NCBI GenBank assembly: GCA_037446355.1
Contig: JBBIIT010000002.1
Coordinates: 1 to 64,000, forward strand
DNA from: Roseiarcus sp037446355
Lineage (GTDB): Bacteria; Pseudomonadota; Alphaproteobacteria; Rhizobiales; Beijerinckiaceae
DNA: 64,000 nt
Direction of reading: 5' to 3'
Part shown: positions 63,367 to 64,000 of the stretch, one piece after another
Numbering within the stretch: the first letter of the stretch is position 1
How the letters are laid out: each line of letters begins with the position of its first letter
Notes under the pieces: generated by a model
What the model saw: only the letters and a program-made list of their open reading frames with translations
Databases searched by the model: none
What the model was told of the DNA's origin: nothing
Translations under genes and position numbers: made by a program

Positions 63367-64000
63367 TCATCGTTTCGCTGACAGCTTTCGTGTCGCCTGC
63401 GCCAGCCACGCGGCGGACGGACGATCCAAAAGCGGCGTCAGCGTCTTGCGCACGCGGCTATGATACTCATCGATCCACTTTCTCTCTGTCGCGTCCAACA
63501 TGCCGACTTCGATCGCTCGGCGATCGATAGGGGCGAGTGTAATCGTTTCGAAAGCCAGCATTTCGCGGTCGCCGCCGGCGATACGACGCGGTTCGACGAT
63601 CACCAAATTCTCGATCCGAATTCCAAATTGGCCAGAGGCATAATAGCCGGGCTCGTTAGAAAGAATCATTCCCGCCTCGAGGGCGACGGTCCCGGTTTTC
63701 GCGATCCGCTGGGGCCCCTCGTGCACCGACAAATAAGCGCCGATTCCGTGACCTGTTCCATGGTCGAAATCGAGGCCGGCTTCCCACAGCGCGCGCCGGG
63801 CGAACGCATCGATCTGCGCCCCTGTTGTACCTTTGGGAAAGACCGTCCGAGCGATAGCGATGTGTCCTTTCAATACGCGCGTGAATCGATCTCGCATCGT
63901 TTGCGTGGTTGGGCCAACCGCAACGGTCCTCGTGATGTCAGTCGTGCCGTCCTCATATTGGCCGCCGCTATCGATCAAAAACAGTCCTTTCGCGATAGGA
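63367..64000 (-). CDS. Xaa-Pro aminopeptidase (M24), C-terminal part (partial)
   Basis: The gene continues beyond the right edge; about 210 codons of its 3' end are visible and the frame stays open to 63999. The M24 metal-binding segments are clear: FLIDSGGQYEDGTTDITRTV (two aspartates), DHGTGHGIGAYLSVHEGPQ (histidine), GMILSNEPGYY and NLVIVEPRR (glutamates). The enzyme removes N-terminal residues before proline using two metal ions. Nothing is said about its N-terminal domain. Confidence 0.9.
   Translation of the reverse strand, partial: PIAKGLFLIDSGGQYEDGTTDITRTVAVGPTTQTMRDRFTRVLKGHIAIARTVFPKGTTGAQIDAFARRALWEAGLDFDHGTGHGIGAYLSVHEGPQRIAKTGTVALEAGMILSNEPGYYASGQFGIRIENLVIVEPRRIAGGDREMLAFETITLAPIDRRAIEVGMLDATERKWIDEYHSRVRKTLTPLLDRPSAAWLAQATRKLSAKR

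Overview
The window is GC-rich, gene-dense bacterial chromosome. The rsmG-parA-parB neighbourhood with two perfect parS sites, the mnmE-mnmG-rsmG-parA-parB order, a glycerol ABC transporter laid out like the rhizobial glpDSTPQUV operon and hutF-type histidine breakdown all point to an Alphaproteobacterium, most likely order Hyphomicrobiales (a Beijerinckiaceae- or Methylocystaceae-like heterotroph is my guess, not proven). The parS sites and parAB suggest the window lies near the replication origin.

Layout. (1) 1-6960: phenylacetate catabolism. The end of paaD, paaE, an extra PaaA/PaaC-like protein and paaZ run rightward. A truncated paaG, then paaI, paaK and a TetR regulator (paaR-like) run leftward from a promoter region holding a perfect 12-bp palindrome. 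The two runs meet with overlapping stop codons. (2) 7195-18520: histidine utilisation. hutF-hutC run leftward and hutI-hutH-hutG-hutU-hutD rightward from one HutC-type operator. They are followed by a polar amino acid ABC transporter whose upstream region carries a near copy of that operator. (3) 18921-20750: a TatB-like protein without tatA or tatC, and an unusual NRAMP-family transporter. (4) 20858-29383: leftward glpR-glpD-glpS-glpT-glpP-glpQ-glpU-glpV, for glycerol import and glycerol-3-phosphate oxidation; the kinase glpK lies apart at 34175-35686. (5) 29703-33481: a tightly overlapping unit of a TerC-family protein, hflK, hflC and an unknown membrane protein. (6) 33511-37901: a 2OG-Fe(II) oxygenase-like protein, glpK, an uncharacterised protein, a TPR protein and a small secreted protein. 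(7) 37976-45993: the leftward potassium operon, a 27-residue membrane peptide followed by kdpF-A-B-C-D-E, behind an 11-bp-period direct repeat. (8) 46160-49284: an MsbA-like ABC exporter and glf (UDP-galactopyranose mutase), in visibly AT-richer DNA. (9) 49605-56447: mnmE, mnmG, rsmG, parA, parB, holA. (10) 56597-64000: leuB, an unknown membrane-anchored protein, an M20 amidohydrolase, an ABC-F ATPase (uup-like), pgi and the C-terminal part of a Xaa-Pro aminopeptidase.

Functionally, three self-contained catabolic regulons (phenylacetate, histidine, glycerol) each carry their own repressor and recognisable operator-like sequence. They lie beside inducible potassium uptake and housekeeping tRNA-modification and segregation genes. 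I saw no tRNA, rRNA, CRISPR array, transposase or phage gene. The points most worth a second look are: complementary degeneration of the two glycerol-transporter ATPases; the N-terminally deleted paaG that keeps its translational coupling; the TerC-HflK-HflC-membrane protein unit; the extra small membrane peptide ahead of kdpF; the NRAMP homologue with changed metal-site motifs; and the 2OG-oxygenase neighbourhood wrapped around glpK.
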